DNA of 64,000 nt. Source: Trichopria drosophilae (Eukaryota > Arthropoda > Insecta > Hymenoptera > Diapriidae). The position numbers and the translations under genes are program-made. The notes beneath the pieces are model-generated. The model made no database searches and had not been told where the DNA came from. It saw only the letters and a list, made by a program, of their open reading frames with translations. Shown here in pieces: positions 23,101 to 35,949 of this stretch (the stretch's first letter is position 1; each line of letters opens with the position of its first letter). The stretch is from contig CM059582.1 of assembly GCA_030407085.1 (NCBI GenBank), forward strand, positions 46,833,001 to 46,897,000, read 5' to 3'.

Positions 23101-26100
23101 GACTAAAATTGAAATTAGTGTTGTAGTCAATTTTTCTATAAAAATGGTAAATTATTTTACAGAAAATAACAATAATGCAAATTTAATTGGCATGCCGTTA
23201 GAAAGACAATATTTGGTGTTTAAATAGTTTTAAATCGTCATACATATATTAAGAATTTTTAAGATATATGCAGATATGATGAATAATAAATGTCTAAAAT
23301 ACCTATAAATACAAAATATTATATACTAATAGCAATATTTTGTATGTACATTCAAGGTATCTGTACTTGTGATAATTCCTGAATGAATAGACTGATTAAC
23401 CTCGTTTGCAGATAAGATGATTTAAAATTAAAATATATGCGCAGTAACAAATTGTTTTTTTGTTAACTCCTCTAGATTGTTAGATTCTTTTCTATGTTAT
23501 AAATTCTAAACTATTATGACTTAAAACTCTCACATCCCAGATTTAGCAATGTGCAAGTCTTAAATTCAGACTCAAACCGAGTTACATTTTTAAACTATGT
23601 TAATATATAGACTTAACTCTTATTTTGAGTATTTGGAAACTCACTTTTAGGTAATATGGAAGTTCAAAGCCAATTAGCATAATAAACCAAATAGCATGCT
23701 ACAGGTTCAAAAAATGTTCAGCTAATATATCAGTTACATTTAATTCTACGCAGAGAGAAAACATATATGATTCATTTTACAAAAGTAACACTCCAAACAC
23801 GGGGTTATATGTATACTATAGAGTAAACTACATATTGTTCCCATGTCTTACATATTCAGTGGAGAACATAACCTCACATCTACTGTTTAGTTTTAATTCT
23901 ACAAATTAGCAATCACCTTAAATATTCTTGAGTACCACTTGATTAAACGATAATAATCTTTTGTAAACACATTTATTATATTGTATATCTTATAAATTGT
24001 TGGGATTTCTAGATTTATAGTCATTATTTTTTAATTAAATAAAAGATCCGACATCGTGTTCTTCATTTTTAAAATAAAATAAAAGAAGAACGAAGATTTA
24101 GACAGTTGCGATCGTTGCGATTGATTAGTCAAGATATGTCAAGATTTAAGATTATAAACTTCACGTTAATTAAAAAGAGTTATTGAGTCCTTTCAATATT
24201 TTGAATTGTAAAAATAATAAACTTTCAACGACAACTCTTGACTGCTAATTCTAATACTATTTCACGTTACGTAAACTTTTAGTTGCATTGACCCATTAAA
24301 ATCTGAAATGGTATCTTTTTGCTTCAATTTCAATCAGAAAAGAACATATCCTACAATTTTCGACATCACTCTTCAAGATCCCGAGGTCAAAATTGAATTT
24401 TAGTTAGCCGTAACGATTCAATATGGTCCTACATTTGAAAAAGAAATTATCCTGATAAATTTTTTTCGAGCTATCAGAATGTTAAGATCCTTTTGAAACT
24501 ATCGTGACGTTTCTCGATAGTACTCACGTTTGAAACTGTGAGTTTCTTAAAAAAAAACGATAATAATAAAAAGTTGAATTCATCGAAAAATAAAGTCGAA
24601 TTTTTTCTGATTTTGTAAAAGCTTTTTAAAGAAATTCGTTATCAACATTTTTTTTCGAAATTTAAAATTAATTACGAAATATTTTGAAAAAATAGTGTCA
24701 TTTTCTTGGACGAATTTTCCGCATATTTTTCTTGTTGCAAATTTCTTATTGCAAAGTTGATCTTTTTCAAAGAAAAGAATTAAAAATATTATAGTTTAGT
24801 ATTTTTTTTCTCAAAAACAATCCATTTTTACATAAATTGCAACCAGAAATCTTAGAATTCATCAGAGAATATTTTAAAGTTTTTTCAGATTTTTTCGTAA
24901 ACATTTTAAATTTTCTAAACATTAGAAGATAAATTTCTCAAAATATCATTTAACAATATCCCAAAAATTTTAGTATAATCGATGATTTCTAAGAACTTCT
25001 ATTCTTATCATTTAAAAAAAAAAGTCAACGTTTTTGAGTTGGGAAGCGTCTAGGAAGTTTTCAAAGAAATATTCATTGAGTTGCCATTTTGAGGTCATTA
25101 TAATCATATGGGGTATAAAAATAAAACTTTCTCTGAAAATTCAAATACAATGCCAATATTGTAATAGTTCGAAAGAAAATTGATAAAAATTTGAAGAATT
25201 TATAAATATTTACTAATTTTTTGCACTTTTTTTCCTCTTCGAGTTTGATACCAAATATTTCAGTGACACTGAAGCAATAAAACAAGGTTAGTCCTTACTT
25301 TTCTTAGTGTATAATTCGAGTATCTGAATGTAAGTTAATCTTCGTTAGGATATAAGACTAAACATTATCTTAATTTAAGAACCCAACTGAATTCGGTTTA
25401 AACCGAATCGATTTTTTAACAGGAATTAGATTTTTTCAATATGAATGCTGTATAGAATTCAAAATACTTCAATTGAATGTTTTCTTGAGCAAAATAAGCG
25501 TTTCCTCCAAATGTCAAATTTTTTTGTCGTACCTTTATCTCGTATGTCTTTCTTTATAATCTTTAAGGCCATTCTTCATTAAAAGACCATTCTTATCAAC
25601 TACTTATATTGAAATGAAAGCAGGGAAGTGATATAATTATATGATTATCTTAACAATTTATCGGAATGTGTTCCTTTCAAGGTTTTCGATGTCTAAATTC
25701 GTTAACATTTCTCTTTATATCGTAATTTATTTTCTCGTATACGACTGATTTAGGCGAATAATTCAGAGCATAATAGAGGCGAATAATATTTGATATTGGA
25801 TATTTTCAATTGTGAAATACTAAATGTCATCTCGATATTTGAGAACAACCTGCTTTATAACTTCCTAAAAGATTAAGTAGAGAAAATCGACATTTTTAAT
25901 ATTTATGATTCATTAATATAATTTAGCAACCAAATACTTATATATATAAAATATATTCAAAAACATATCCTTTTCATGATCGCACATAAAGACAGTAACA
26001 TAAATACGTAAATAAAACACTTTATTTCCCAAAAAAGTATGCACAGAGAAGTAATGATTATTTTGTTCATTAATTAGTTCCACTGTGTAATAATCAGGTA

Positions 26101-26285
26101 TACAAACCTTTAAGTTAATACCGATGATCATTAATATTTGCCTCGGTAATTGAAAAAAGTCTACAATACTTAAATTAAGATTTTAATTGTAAAAAAATAA
26201 TAGAATGTCAACATTTACTAGTATTCATACAATACCACGTATACAAATTTTTATTTTGTATTTTTCGAATTTTACGGTCGAAATC
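20165..26285. other. AT-rich non-coding DNA, no gene seen
   Basis: Six kilobases with no frame above 76 codons and no recognisable element. The stretch at 21860-22120 is less AT-rich, with a short inverted pair ('gaggttaat' / 'aacctc'), and may be regulatory. Many A and T runs elsewhere. Confidence 0.55.
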
Positions 26286-26350
26286 ATCATTTGATGAATT
26301 TTTTGTTTGCCAGGTGACACAATTCAAAACTTTGTCCAGACCTACCAACT
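26286..26350 (+). repeat. Family A tail fragment
   Basis: 'acacaattcaaaactttgtc' followed by 'cagacctacc' matches the tail module of family A (20106-20140). Only this module is present. Confidence 0.4.
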
Positions 26351-27609
26351 GACTTGAAGAAATTGTTAAACTCTTAACAAAAATATAAAAATACTTAATT
26401 ATCAACAAATTTCATGATAAAATTTTTAAATTATTAAATAGCACTAAATATTTTTGTACTAAAATCTGATAATCCCAACTCGTATTTCAGACATGAATTC
26501 GGAAACGTCGAACCGTGCATAAAGCATATTACGATGCATCTGTAGGTACACCTGCAGTTGACGTGGAATTTTGTCAGAAATTTTGGCATAGTTTCTGGTC
26601 GGATTGTTCGCAAAGACCAATTCTTTTGGTGAGAATTTTCCATAGAAAAGGACGAATACTAGACGTCTTATAATGGGATTAAGTCTTCTACTTTTACAGC
26701 TACACTGATTCTTATCGAATTTCTCCTATCGAATTATTTCCTACTTTCAACTGCACTTAAAATGCCACTATTATTTTAAAAATCTTTCCATTTTTATCTG
26801 TTTCAACTGACGTCACCAGAGGTGCAAATTTTTGCACACCTTCCTAAGAGTGCAATTCTCACGGTATCTGTAATCCGATTTCACCGACTGTAGCGAAAGA
26901 TTAAGTTTTTAATTTATAGCTCTATGTGCCTTTACTCTGAAATATATTGATATGCGAAATTTTCCAACATTTTAAAAGGAAACATAATAAAAAATGCTCA
27001 AAAACAACATTAAAATAATTAAATAAAAAACTCTTTAAACAGACAAACGTATAAAAAATCTTGAGAGTAATTTCATCAAAAACAAAACATCCGCATCTGA
27101 AATTAATATTTTTATATACATAACTTATGTACACAAACTTCGATTGTAGTCGAGGTAGCAGTGTTTGAATTTTATTGTTTGAAGTTGTCCGTTCGGATTA
27201 ATTTCCAAAAATCGTAGCCAAGTTTTTGCGTGTTACGTTATTGAGTTTCCACGCTTGTAAAGTACATTGAGCTAACCAAAAGTTTTGCAAATATTGAAAG
27301 ACTAAAAATGATGGTTGCCCGAACACGCGATCGAATCCGAATGAAATCGAGTTTCCGTCGGAGTTAACAGTTTATAACCAAAATTGTTTTGAAATGAGTT
27401 TATCATAATCGCGTGTATTGAAGAGTTTACTCAAGGAGCAGTAGCGGGAACAGTCAGTAAGATATGGTTTCATTGATCGAATAATTATGTAAAATGTTCG
27501 TACTAAACAAGAATTATTTTTAGCTTCCCTTCAACAAATTTTTTTTTACTACTAGTTTTTTTGTTAGTTTTTATGAAGAGTGTATGCTGACAAGAAACCT
27601 TCGTTGAAA
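26351..27609. other. AT-rich non-coding DNA, no gene seen
   Basis: No repeats or coding frames recognised. Open frames are at most 70 codons. Confidence 0.55.
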
Positions 27610-28030
27610 TAAGACGAAACTGGGTACTCCGGCGTTTTCGGGGTCGGTGATTATGAATCTAGTCTCAAACTTTGAAAATTCTAAATGGTGCATTTGAGAT
27701 GGCCGACCGAAATGTACAAATTTTTTTCATCTAGGTGAAACTGGGTATTCGGAGGTTTTCGGAGAATGTCGAAAAACCCCGTGTACCCAGTTTCATCTTG
27801 AGCAAGCAATGTTTCTATTTCTTTAACCATATTGAAAATTATTTTGGAAAATCTCAGACAATGCTCGTAATCGGCGATCCCGAAAACCCCCTAATACCCA
27901 GTTTAAAATCGATCCAGTAACTATTTATGAATTTGGTCCGCCTTATTGGATCCGCCATCTTGAATTTTGAGAACCTGAGACTGGAATCGTGACCAACAAC
28001 TCCGAAAATCCTCGAATAACAAATTTCAGC
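27610..28030. repeat. Family D repeat, head-to-head array
   Basis: Units read 'aaactgggtattcggaggtt' then a 'ggtcggtgattatgaatct' module and an 'aagatggcggat'-type module. Plus-oriented unit starts lie at about 27619 and 27738; minus-oriented ones end at about 27796, 27904 and 28029. The pair at 27737-27796 is an imperfect palindrome. Related modules lie at 35640-35800, 52880-53190, 54930-55030, 60420-60500 and 60700-60970. Non-coding; class unknown. Confidence 0.7.
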
Positions 28031-29864
28031 TATTTTCCGCGTAAAAACAATATATGCTTCAAGGATTAATATTTTTGATTTTGAAAACAGTAATGAAGCC
28101 TTGCCATTAAGAGGTATCTAAATACCGACTTAATGTTTTAATACAATTTAAATAAAATATCCATCATGGAGGATTCACAATTAATTGTAATTTTAAAGTA
28201 ATTTTTAGCATTTTTTACGAATGGATAATTCAGAAATAAGCGAGGTTCCATATGCATAAGTTTAAAAATTAAACCGGCAACAACATGAACTGTATGTGAA
28301 TTGCAGAAATTTATTCTTGCAAATTCTTGCTCGTTTCTGAACCGATTTCATTGAAATTTACCTTATATTCAAGCTAAAACGCGTAAAACAGCTTTATAAT
28401 ATATATGGGCTGGAAAATAGGCCTAGTTTTAGTTTAATTTGCATATTTTACGATAGAAATTGACGTTATCGACTTTAGCTGTTTGAACGTTTCTTAAATA
28501 GAGCACGTGCCTTCGAAAACTGATGACTTTCGATGCTGAACCAGATGTACATTCAGATTGGTGAACTTTCAGTTTTGAGTACGAGTGGTCATGATGATGT
28601 CCAAAGTTCTTATCACCTGATGATAAAGACAGATGTCGATTAATTGACATTGTTATTTTTGGATGATATTATATTACCCTTATGTACAACTGCGAAAACA
28701 TCGACTCATCTAGAGGAAAATTAAAATCAGGAAGACCTTAACATTATTTAAATGTACACTTGTAACACGAAAAATCTACATCAAATACATCAACACCAGA
28801 AATTTATTAAAACTTATATGTAAACAATGAAGATACCAGTACCAACATTTTTTCTGGTTTAATAAAAAACTAATTATCAACCAGGTTGGACGGTTTAGAA
28901 AAATTCTGATGATGGTTAGAAATTCTTTAAAAACCGCCATAAAAAAAAGCGAGTTGACCTTCATTTACATAATTTTCCTTTGAATATATTCAATTTTAAA
29001 AATGGGATTCCTCATATGCATTAGGTATCCTGTAGAAATTAGAATACTGTACGAGATCGAATGTCTTTTTGATGATAAATATGAAAAAAAGTATTTGCAA
29101 TAATGAAAACAAAACTGCTATAAACACATAAACATTTCTGATATTAGTCACAGCAACATTTTCTTGGAAATTTTCCCATTTCCGATGGTAATTTTGGAAC
29201 CGATTTCCACAACGTGGAGTAAATTGCCATTATTTCTGGTAAAAATTACTATATTTTTTGTAGTGTAGTTTGTTTTTGGAGGCTCTTCTTCTAAAATTGT
29301 ACCAAAAAATGTTTTACTTCAGTGTTTCAAAAACAAAACTCAAATTAAGCGCAGAAATAAGGAAATTCCATTAAAGTCCAGACACGAAAGCAATTAAACC
29401 ATTAATCGAACGAAATTACGCTAACCAAATGGGTATGATCAGTATAATCAAAGTGCCTTTTCTTATTAGGATTCAATCTTACAAGACAGTTCAGATGATG
29501 TAACTAAACTAAACAGTGACCGAACTTGTTGTTTGCCTTAATTAAACGGGTTTTCCTGAAACAAAGTGGCTCCCACAACCAGTTTGATGGTGCATGGTCA
29601 CTTCAGTTGATGCAACTGTTATGCAATTGAATAGATGCTCCTGATTCCCGGTTTACTTTTTGTAACCAAACCTTTAACTAAACAATAAGAAAACATGGGG
29701 CATCTGCCTTAATTGTGAGAACTGATCAGTTCGAAGAACCGGAATTGTGGTTACCGAACTATTCTGAACTGGATACATGACGAGGCTTGTATGTCTGTCA
29801 CTTAATCGAGTATAATTGGCTACACAAATTTCTTAATTTATGAAACGTCGAAACCTCAATCACA
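28031..29864. other. AT-rich non-coding DNA, no gene seen
   Basis: No frame above 73 codons. The part at 29520-29790 is closer to balanced composition but shows no element ends or coding signature. Confidence 0.5.
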
Positions 29865-30229
29865 TTAATGTAGGTGGAGGGAGGAGTGCATCAAATCAGG
29901 AATACAATGTCGAAACGACACATTTCAAAGCCAACGACTCTTGTGCATTTCCGAGTAGGACGCGCGGAGCAGGGACAATAATTCTGGCAGATTTTATAAT
30001 TAAAAATTGACTTTCCCTCTTTCTCGACGAGCTCATCGAGGCCAACTAATGTTCCGCCGACGTGTCGACGTAAAATAAATAAAAGCAAGTAAAATAATGA
30101 CAGTTCGAGCCTCGTCGGCGCATCGGGGGCTGTCGGGTGCGGAGCACGGTTGACGAGGAAACATTTCAAATATTCGTTATAAAACGTTGCGCGTGAAGCT
30201 AACGTATCGCTCGAACGCGTCCGAGAGAG

Positions 30230-30500
30230 ACTCACGGAGTTGCGGGACCAGAGGGAGATAAAAAAACTGAGAGAGGGAGAGAGACGTGGGAGCAACAAAG
30301 ATGAACGATATGGAAGGTTTCGAAAAAGAGAGAGAGAGAGAAAGAAAAAGAGAAAACACATCAAGGGGAGAGTCGCGAAAAAAAAGGAAAGCAGTAACGA
30401 ATCGAGAGAGGCGGCCGGAGGAGGAAGGAAAAATGAAAAACGGACAGAGGGAGAGGGAAGCCAGTCGAAGGAGAAGGACAAAGACGGAGGGCACACGGAT
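30230..30500 (+). repeat. Polypurine (GA-rich) tract
   Basis: About 270 bases in which the plus strand is overwhelmingly A and G, with short GAGAGA runs (30331-30342). Such mirror-prone polypurine tracts can adopt triplex DNA and bind GAGA-type factors in insects. The arginine- and glutamate-rich reading at 30240-30611 is explained by this composition. Confidence 0.8.
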
Positions 30501-31558
30501 GCTGCACCACCGAGAAAGGATCGCAACATCGTCGCTGACGACGCCGACGACTATACGACGTCGAAGCGCAACAACACTTTCAACCGGTTAAAGCGGAATG
30601 GCACGGTTTGATATCACATTTTACCTACATATACATAAGGGTGCACGTATATAGTTCGCTTCCGTGTGGAGGCTCCTACACTCACGGAGGCCCCATGCAT
30701 TTTTCGAAATACAAAAGTTATGAAATATCGTTCGCCGTAAAACTTTTAATGCGCCGACCGTTCTGCCGGATACACATATACGTATTATATACGTGTATGC
30801 ATCGAGAGAGAGAGAGAGAGGAACGAAAGGGGGGCGTGCACGCGAACGCGCACACAAAGCGAGCGCGGCATCTCCTATACCTTAGTCCAGGCATTCTCCG
30901 CTAACTTTTTTAATAAAAAACTTTTTCCGAAATAAAAATTACCGTCGTGCGCGCGCACTAGGTAAAAAAGTGGTGGTTCGAAGGCCGGAGCAAATCGGAG
31001 AAAGAGCACCCTCCGCCGATACCGGAAACAAACCTGGGGGGTTAGGGGCGTGGGAGGGGGCCTGTACGAAATATAAAACATTTCGAGACAGAGTCGCGGA
31101 GAAAGAGAAAAGAAATGGGGAACAATATGCTCGTTACTGTATGCGCACTTTGCAAATTACTAGTGGCGCAAAAAGCCGACTATCGATTTTAAAAGGAAAT
31201 GGCTCTCTCGTTTTAATGGCTGCTTCGCACGTGGCAGGTGCATTTTTTTGTATTAACGTACATTGGCCTACGCGACTCGCGGGCGGCGGCATCTTCAAAC
31301 GGTATTGGTTCTTCCTGGTGTATAGGCAGCTTCGATCGATCCGTCCTCATTTTTCAGACCCATTCGAAAAGCATTAGCGCAAGACAATATCGAAGCACAA
31401 GCTCCTAATTCGTTTCTTAAGGGCTCCACATACCAGATTTTCCATGTGTGGAGGTGCATGTACGGAAACTCCGAGGTTTGTCGACACACGTGCACCTACA
31501 CTTTAAAAATCTCGTGGTACGTGAGCTATTCGCGCATACGTGTACGGCATCCATCTTT

Positions 31559-31628
31559 GATTAAATTCGACGAACGTAATTCACCAAGATATTTTGCATG
31601 TCTGCGCGTATGTATGTCGAATTTAATC
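31559..31628. other. 12-base perfect inverted repeat (hairpin-capable)
   Basis: 'gattaaattcga' at 31559-31570 is exactly complementary to 'tcgaatttaatc' at 31617-31628, with a 46-base spacer. It could be a paired protein site or a hairpin; no function is evident. Confidence 0.6.
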
Positions 31629-31975
31629 CACGACTCCGTCGCATTCGTTAAGGAAATATAGGAATACGCAACACGGTTACTTGGCGACAACAAATTATTA
31701 CTATTCCATGAGGCGGTTGATTGGTATTTTATCGAATATGCAATTTTCCTACCAAGCATTGAACTGGTAAGTGCGTGTAAAATCTATATTAAACATTTTA
31801 ATGAAACCGGTTTGGTTTATCTAAGTTCAAACCGCTTAGTTTTAACTATCAAGTAATTTTGAGTAGTTAAAGTAAGTTGATTCAATATTTATAATCAATT
31901 TTCCTATTCGTAGAAATGGCAGTTGAGGAAAAAATAAAAAAAGATGAGTTAACTACTGGTAACTCCTCAGTATCT

Positions 31976-32752
31976 AATAACACAGATCAACATGGTTTTG
32001 ATGTTGGGAAGCTGTGGGTCATTTCCGGCGTAATTTTGTCGGAAGTGACCCATCACGTCAGGATTTTGAGATATTTGATGTTATTTGCTCGAAAATGGCG
32101 TTTTTCTTTGCTATTTTTGAGGTCATGTACAGAAGTCACAACATTTTTAAGAGTTTTTCCTTTCGTTGGATCATGTGACACTAGTCTTTTTCTTTAATAT
32201 GGGATGCGCAGAATTCCATTACGACTTTTCTTCGGCAAGATACGCCAATTTGAAATTACGATATACATGTAAACAAATTTACTTTGAAATGCTCTTGGAG
32301 AACAAGCTCAACGTCAAATTCAATGTCATGAAACCTATATAAATATAAACAACTACATAAAATATGGATATTAATAACTAAAATCACGTTTCAGTATTGT
32401 GACTGTTTTTTTTTGATAACGTTAATGGAATATATCTCGTAATTTCAAAATGGTCGTAACTTTGTAAGAAAAAATCTTAGGTGATCGAATAAAACCTCAT
32501 TTTGAAGGGTAAAGGTAGTACTAAAAGATGCAAATAGTACAGAAGGCCAAACAAAATTGTTGCGTCCTGTACGTAACCTCAAACATAGCAAAATAACGCG
32601 TTTTTCGAGTACATGACCACAAATATCATAAACCTGACGTGATGGACCAACTCTGACTTCGAGTTTGGATTCTGCGCATACAATTACGTCAGAAATGACC
32701 CACAGCTTCCCAACAACATCCAAGACCCTCTTATTTGTAGATCTGTGTAATT
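31976..32752. mobile_element. Old inverted-repeat element
   Basis: The left arm from about 31976 ('acacagatc', then 'atgttgggaagctgtgggtc') is mirrored by the right arm ending at 32752 (reverse complement 'attacacagatc', then 'ttgggaagctgtgggtcatt'). Similarity continues inward through 'catcacgtcagg', 'ctcgaaaa' and 'tttgaggt' to about 32170 and 32550, with gaps. The word 'atgcgcagaat' lies at different depths in the two arms, so there was an internal rearrangement. No transposase frame. Confidence 0.65.
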
Positions 32753-35252
32753 TGTACTGCTAGTGAACTATTAATTTGAAAAGAACAGTAGAGATTTATC
32801 AAGGTCTGATATTTCTACTTAGCAATGTGGCTACTCATACTCGATTCATCTCTATTGCCAGCAACTTTCACTCATGACACGTTATCAAACAATGCTGGTA
32901 CCAAACAACAAATATTTTTCCAAAGTGGTATTCGAAAATGTTTCCCGCACAGTTCTAAAAATAACCAACGTGACATGTGCAATATGGCAAATCATCGGTT
33001 GGCAGGAACAACGTTCTATTTAACTGTAGGAATAAAATCAGTTCTATCTCGGCAAGACAATATAAAAAAGCTCCTTCATAGGACTAAAAATTATGGTTTT
33101 TGTTTTCACAAGATCTATTTAAAAACTAAGTCGAGATAGCACGTTCTTTTTGTAACATTGACGACATGTAATGTTACCAACCTAAATTGGCATCAAACAA
33201 GTTTCCTCGTGATATACAATCTTCTTTTGGATTTTGTAATTTTCTTATAAATCTTGTTATAAATATTCTCTTTTTATTATTGTTACAATTAAACTATTAT
33301 TAATTCTTTATTGCAATATACATTTCTTTATAAAGTAGAATAAATCTAAGGGTGTTCAGTGTTTGGAAATCAAAAATATTTTAATTTTTGTCAAAGTTGT
33401 GAAGGCTACAATCTAAACCACTAGATGTTAAATGGTTAAACTAATTGATGTTTTTAATGATCTTGCGAATAATTTCAATAATAATGGCAGTTTTAACAGA
33501 AATTGGAAGATAGAATGAAGATAGAACATTTTATTTTTAATTTGCAGCAGATATACGGTATTGATCTCTGAAAAAAATCTATTAAAAATGCATGAAAAGG
33601 AGACGTCAATATACAATGCCGAAAGGGGTTAATATAATCATTTCAAATCCTACTGTTATTGTCGTTAATCGTCAATCGTAAATTATAAGTACCAAAAAAA
33701 GTATAAGAAGAAGTACGAAGTAATCCCATATTTTAAAAATGACAATGTCGATTAAAGAATAGAAACGTAATATATTGTACATTAGGTTCAAATTAAAATA
33801 TATAAGATACTCTAAAGTTTTCTGTTTCCTACTGTATAATATACCCGAAGATCGGAACGTTCAGTGAACGAATTTTCAAAGCTGACTTACCATTCTGTAC
33901 TTAAAAAATAGTAAATTTGCTCTTTAGGACTGCAGAATGCTTTAATTTATCCCATATTATTGTTCAAGGCGTAAAAATCGTTCTAGTTACTTATATAATT
34001 AGTGATTCATTCGAAAATCTCCAGAATAGCATTTACTGAACGTTCGAAACTTCAGACACATGCTGTAAAATATTTCTTAATATGCAAATCATAATCAATG
34101 ATTAAGAAAAATTTTAAATAACTTGAAATTGAAAAATTGCCTGTAGGCACATGTACAAAAATCTAATAAAAATGTAAAATAAGAAATAAGTGGAAAAATG
34201 TATAAAATAGTAGAGTTCTTGTAAAAATGAAGAGCTTTGAAGAAATAATTGGACTTAAAAGGTTAAAATAACATAATTGTAGATGAGAATTAAAAGCAAC
34301 TCCGAAAATCGATCGCTTGACTGTACTTTCATTATTATCGTCGACATTATAGCACGTCGCAACGTTGAGTAAACTTTTTTGAAAACGTCTATCCATGTAT
34401 GTACGTAGGACAATGTAGAGTCAACGACCGCGACTTGCGCGAGTGTCCACCCTTGCACTTAAGTCTTTATACACGATTAATAGTTGACTATTGTACAACT
34501 AGCCGTGCTGGCATTATCGCTCCTCTCTTCATAGGCGAACGAGATAGAAAGCACCAGTGCACTCGACTCACCATTAACTATATAGGGACTTCGTATTCCT
34601 CTATTTTTTCCGCCGCAAAGAGGGTCGTGATTATTTTACATGGGCACTTTACTTCGACGACCTACGAAATTGAATCAATTTACTGCCTCTGATGATGGAA
34701 ACCTTCCAACAATAATGATAGGATTCTGGTATGTTAATTTTAAAAGTTAAGAAATTTTATAACTCTGCTCTACGAATTTTATATTTTTAACAATTTCCAA
34801 TTTATTTATTTATTATTATATCCATTTATTCCGATCATTTGGTTGAATTAAAAAATTATTAATATATGGGTGTAGTAAAAAGATATTTAGAATTAGATCA
34901 TTTTTATGGGGCTGCTAAAAAAAATAAGGCGTGGAACTCAATTTATTGTCATTTAACTAGCAAGAAGTAATAATTGTTAAAATTAAGTAACAAATATGTG
35001 GATGAAAATAGTTGAAATTACTACTAGCTCAATAGAATTTAATCCATATTCTCTGAATGGGAAGAAAAATTGCGAAATGTATATTTCTCAAGTAAGTCAA
35101 AATTACAAAAATCAAAATGGTTCATCCAATCTAACGTTGTTTTCTTTTTTTTTTAGTTTTTTTTTGGAAGTATTTAACGGCCGGAAATGCCCTCTTTACA
35201 CAGTTTTTCATATATACATGCAATTATAATATTTGCGATAGCTGCAGATCGT
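32753..35252. other. Non-coding DNA, mostly AT-rich; no gene supported
   Basis: A more balanced patch at 34390-34710 holds a 97-codon plus-strand frame (34399-34692) without recognisable domain. The frame 32825-33139 (104 codons) also shows nothing recognisable. The rest is AT-rich. Confidence 0.5.
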
Positions 35253-35308
35253 CTGAAGAAGACGACATACTTCACATTTGTGTATAATAAACTATATATT
35301 TTTGAAAC
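35253..35308 (+). ncRNA. Second hammerhead-like core (weak)
   Basis: CTGAAGA (35253-35259) is followed by GAAAC (35304-35308), with 44 bases between. 'tcgtct' and 'agacga' around the first box also form a simple 6-base hairpin, which competes with the hammerhead reading. A comparable CUGAAGA...GAAAC arrangement occurs in ends of Penelope-like elements. Degenerate if real. Confidence 0.15.
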
Positions 35309-35639
35309 GTAAAGAAACAACGTAGCTCTTACCAACAGCAAACTGCTGCTTGAAAACAAAATAAAAAATTTTCTTTTTAAAAGCACCGGACGGGGATCGA
35401 ATTCACGAATATAAAAATATCGTCTTGAAACAGTTGAATAAATCAACCTCAATGTCAAAAAATGAGTTCCCCAAGGTTTTTAGATTTTTCACGATAAACC
35501 TGAATTCAGAATTGCAATTTCAAAGTGGCGGATTAAAAAAGATGTCTTCAAGAAGTCATGTTCAAGATCGTCGAACAGAATTTCACAAATACGATATGGT
35601 TGAGGTATATATGATTCATAATTTTGAAATTTGAAATTT

Positions 35640-35800
35640 TTACTTTAGATTAGTTATCAACGACCTCAAAAATGTACTTGAAGTCTTTTTATTGGACATC
35701 AACCATTTGAAAGATTGATTTATCTGGTCGGATCGTTTAAGAGGTTTCTTATATTATAGTGCTGCCATATTGGACCCGGAATTTTGTCTTGGATTCATAA
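35640..35800 (-). repeat. Family D fragment
   Basis: Contains 'tatcaacgacctcaaaaatg' (reverse of the 'ggtcgctgat' module) and 'tgctgccatattggacccgg' (the 'ggatccaatatgg'-type module in reverse). Diverged single copy. Confidence 0.45.
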
Positions 35801-35949
35801 ATAGCGTCCCCTATCTTTCATAATTATAATATACATATTTTCTTTAGAAATTCGTGACAATGTATTTAATTGGATAGCAAAGATTTACAACAATAAAATA
35901 CCCATACAATTTAGTTTGTTAATTTTGGTCTGTTATACAAAATTTATTA

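Larger units (their letters stand above)
29865..31665. promoter_or_regulatory. CpG-rich island 3 with long polypurine tract
   Basis: The longest CpG-rich island. Inside are a purine-dominated plus-strand tract (about 30230-30500), a (GA)n run at 30803-30820 and TA/GT motifs at 30626-30656 and 30770-30800. Overlapping frames of 101-212 codons on both strands follow the purine/pyrimidine bias (Arg/Glu/Lys-rich one way, Ser/Leu/Phe-rich the other) and show no domain. Two hairpin-capable repeats lie near the end (31446-31500 and 31559-31628). A promoter region is plausible. Confidence 0.35.

Noticed and set aside
30240..30611. 123-codon Arg/Glu/Lys-rich frame as an RS-like nuclear protein
   Set aside because: It coincides with the polypurine tract, and overlapping frames in other phases and on the opposite strand are equally open.
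34691..34703. CTGATGA followed by GAAAC as a third hammerhead
   Set aside because: Only two bases separate the boxes, so stem II cannot form.
35385..35405. 'acggggatcgaattcacg' as the 3' part of a minus-strand tRNA
   Set aside because: The T-stem does not pair and no A-box or other arms are visible.
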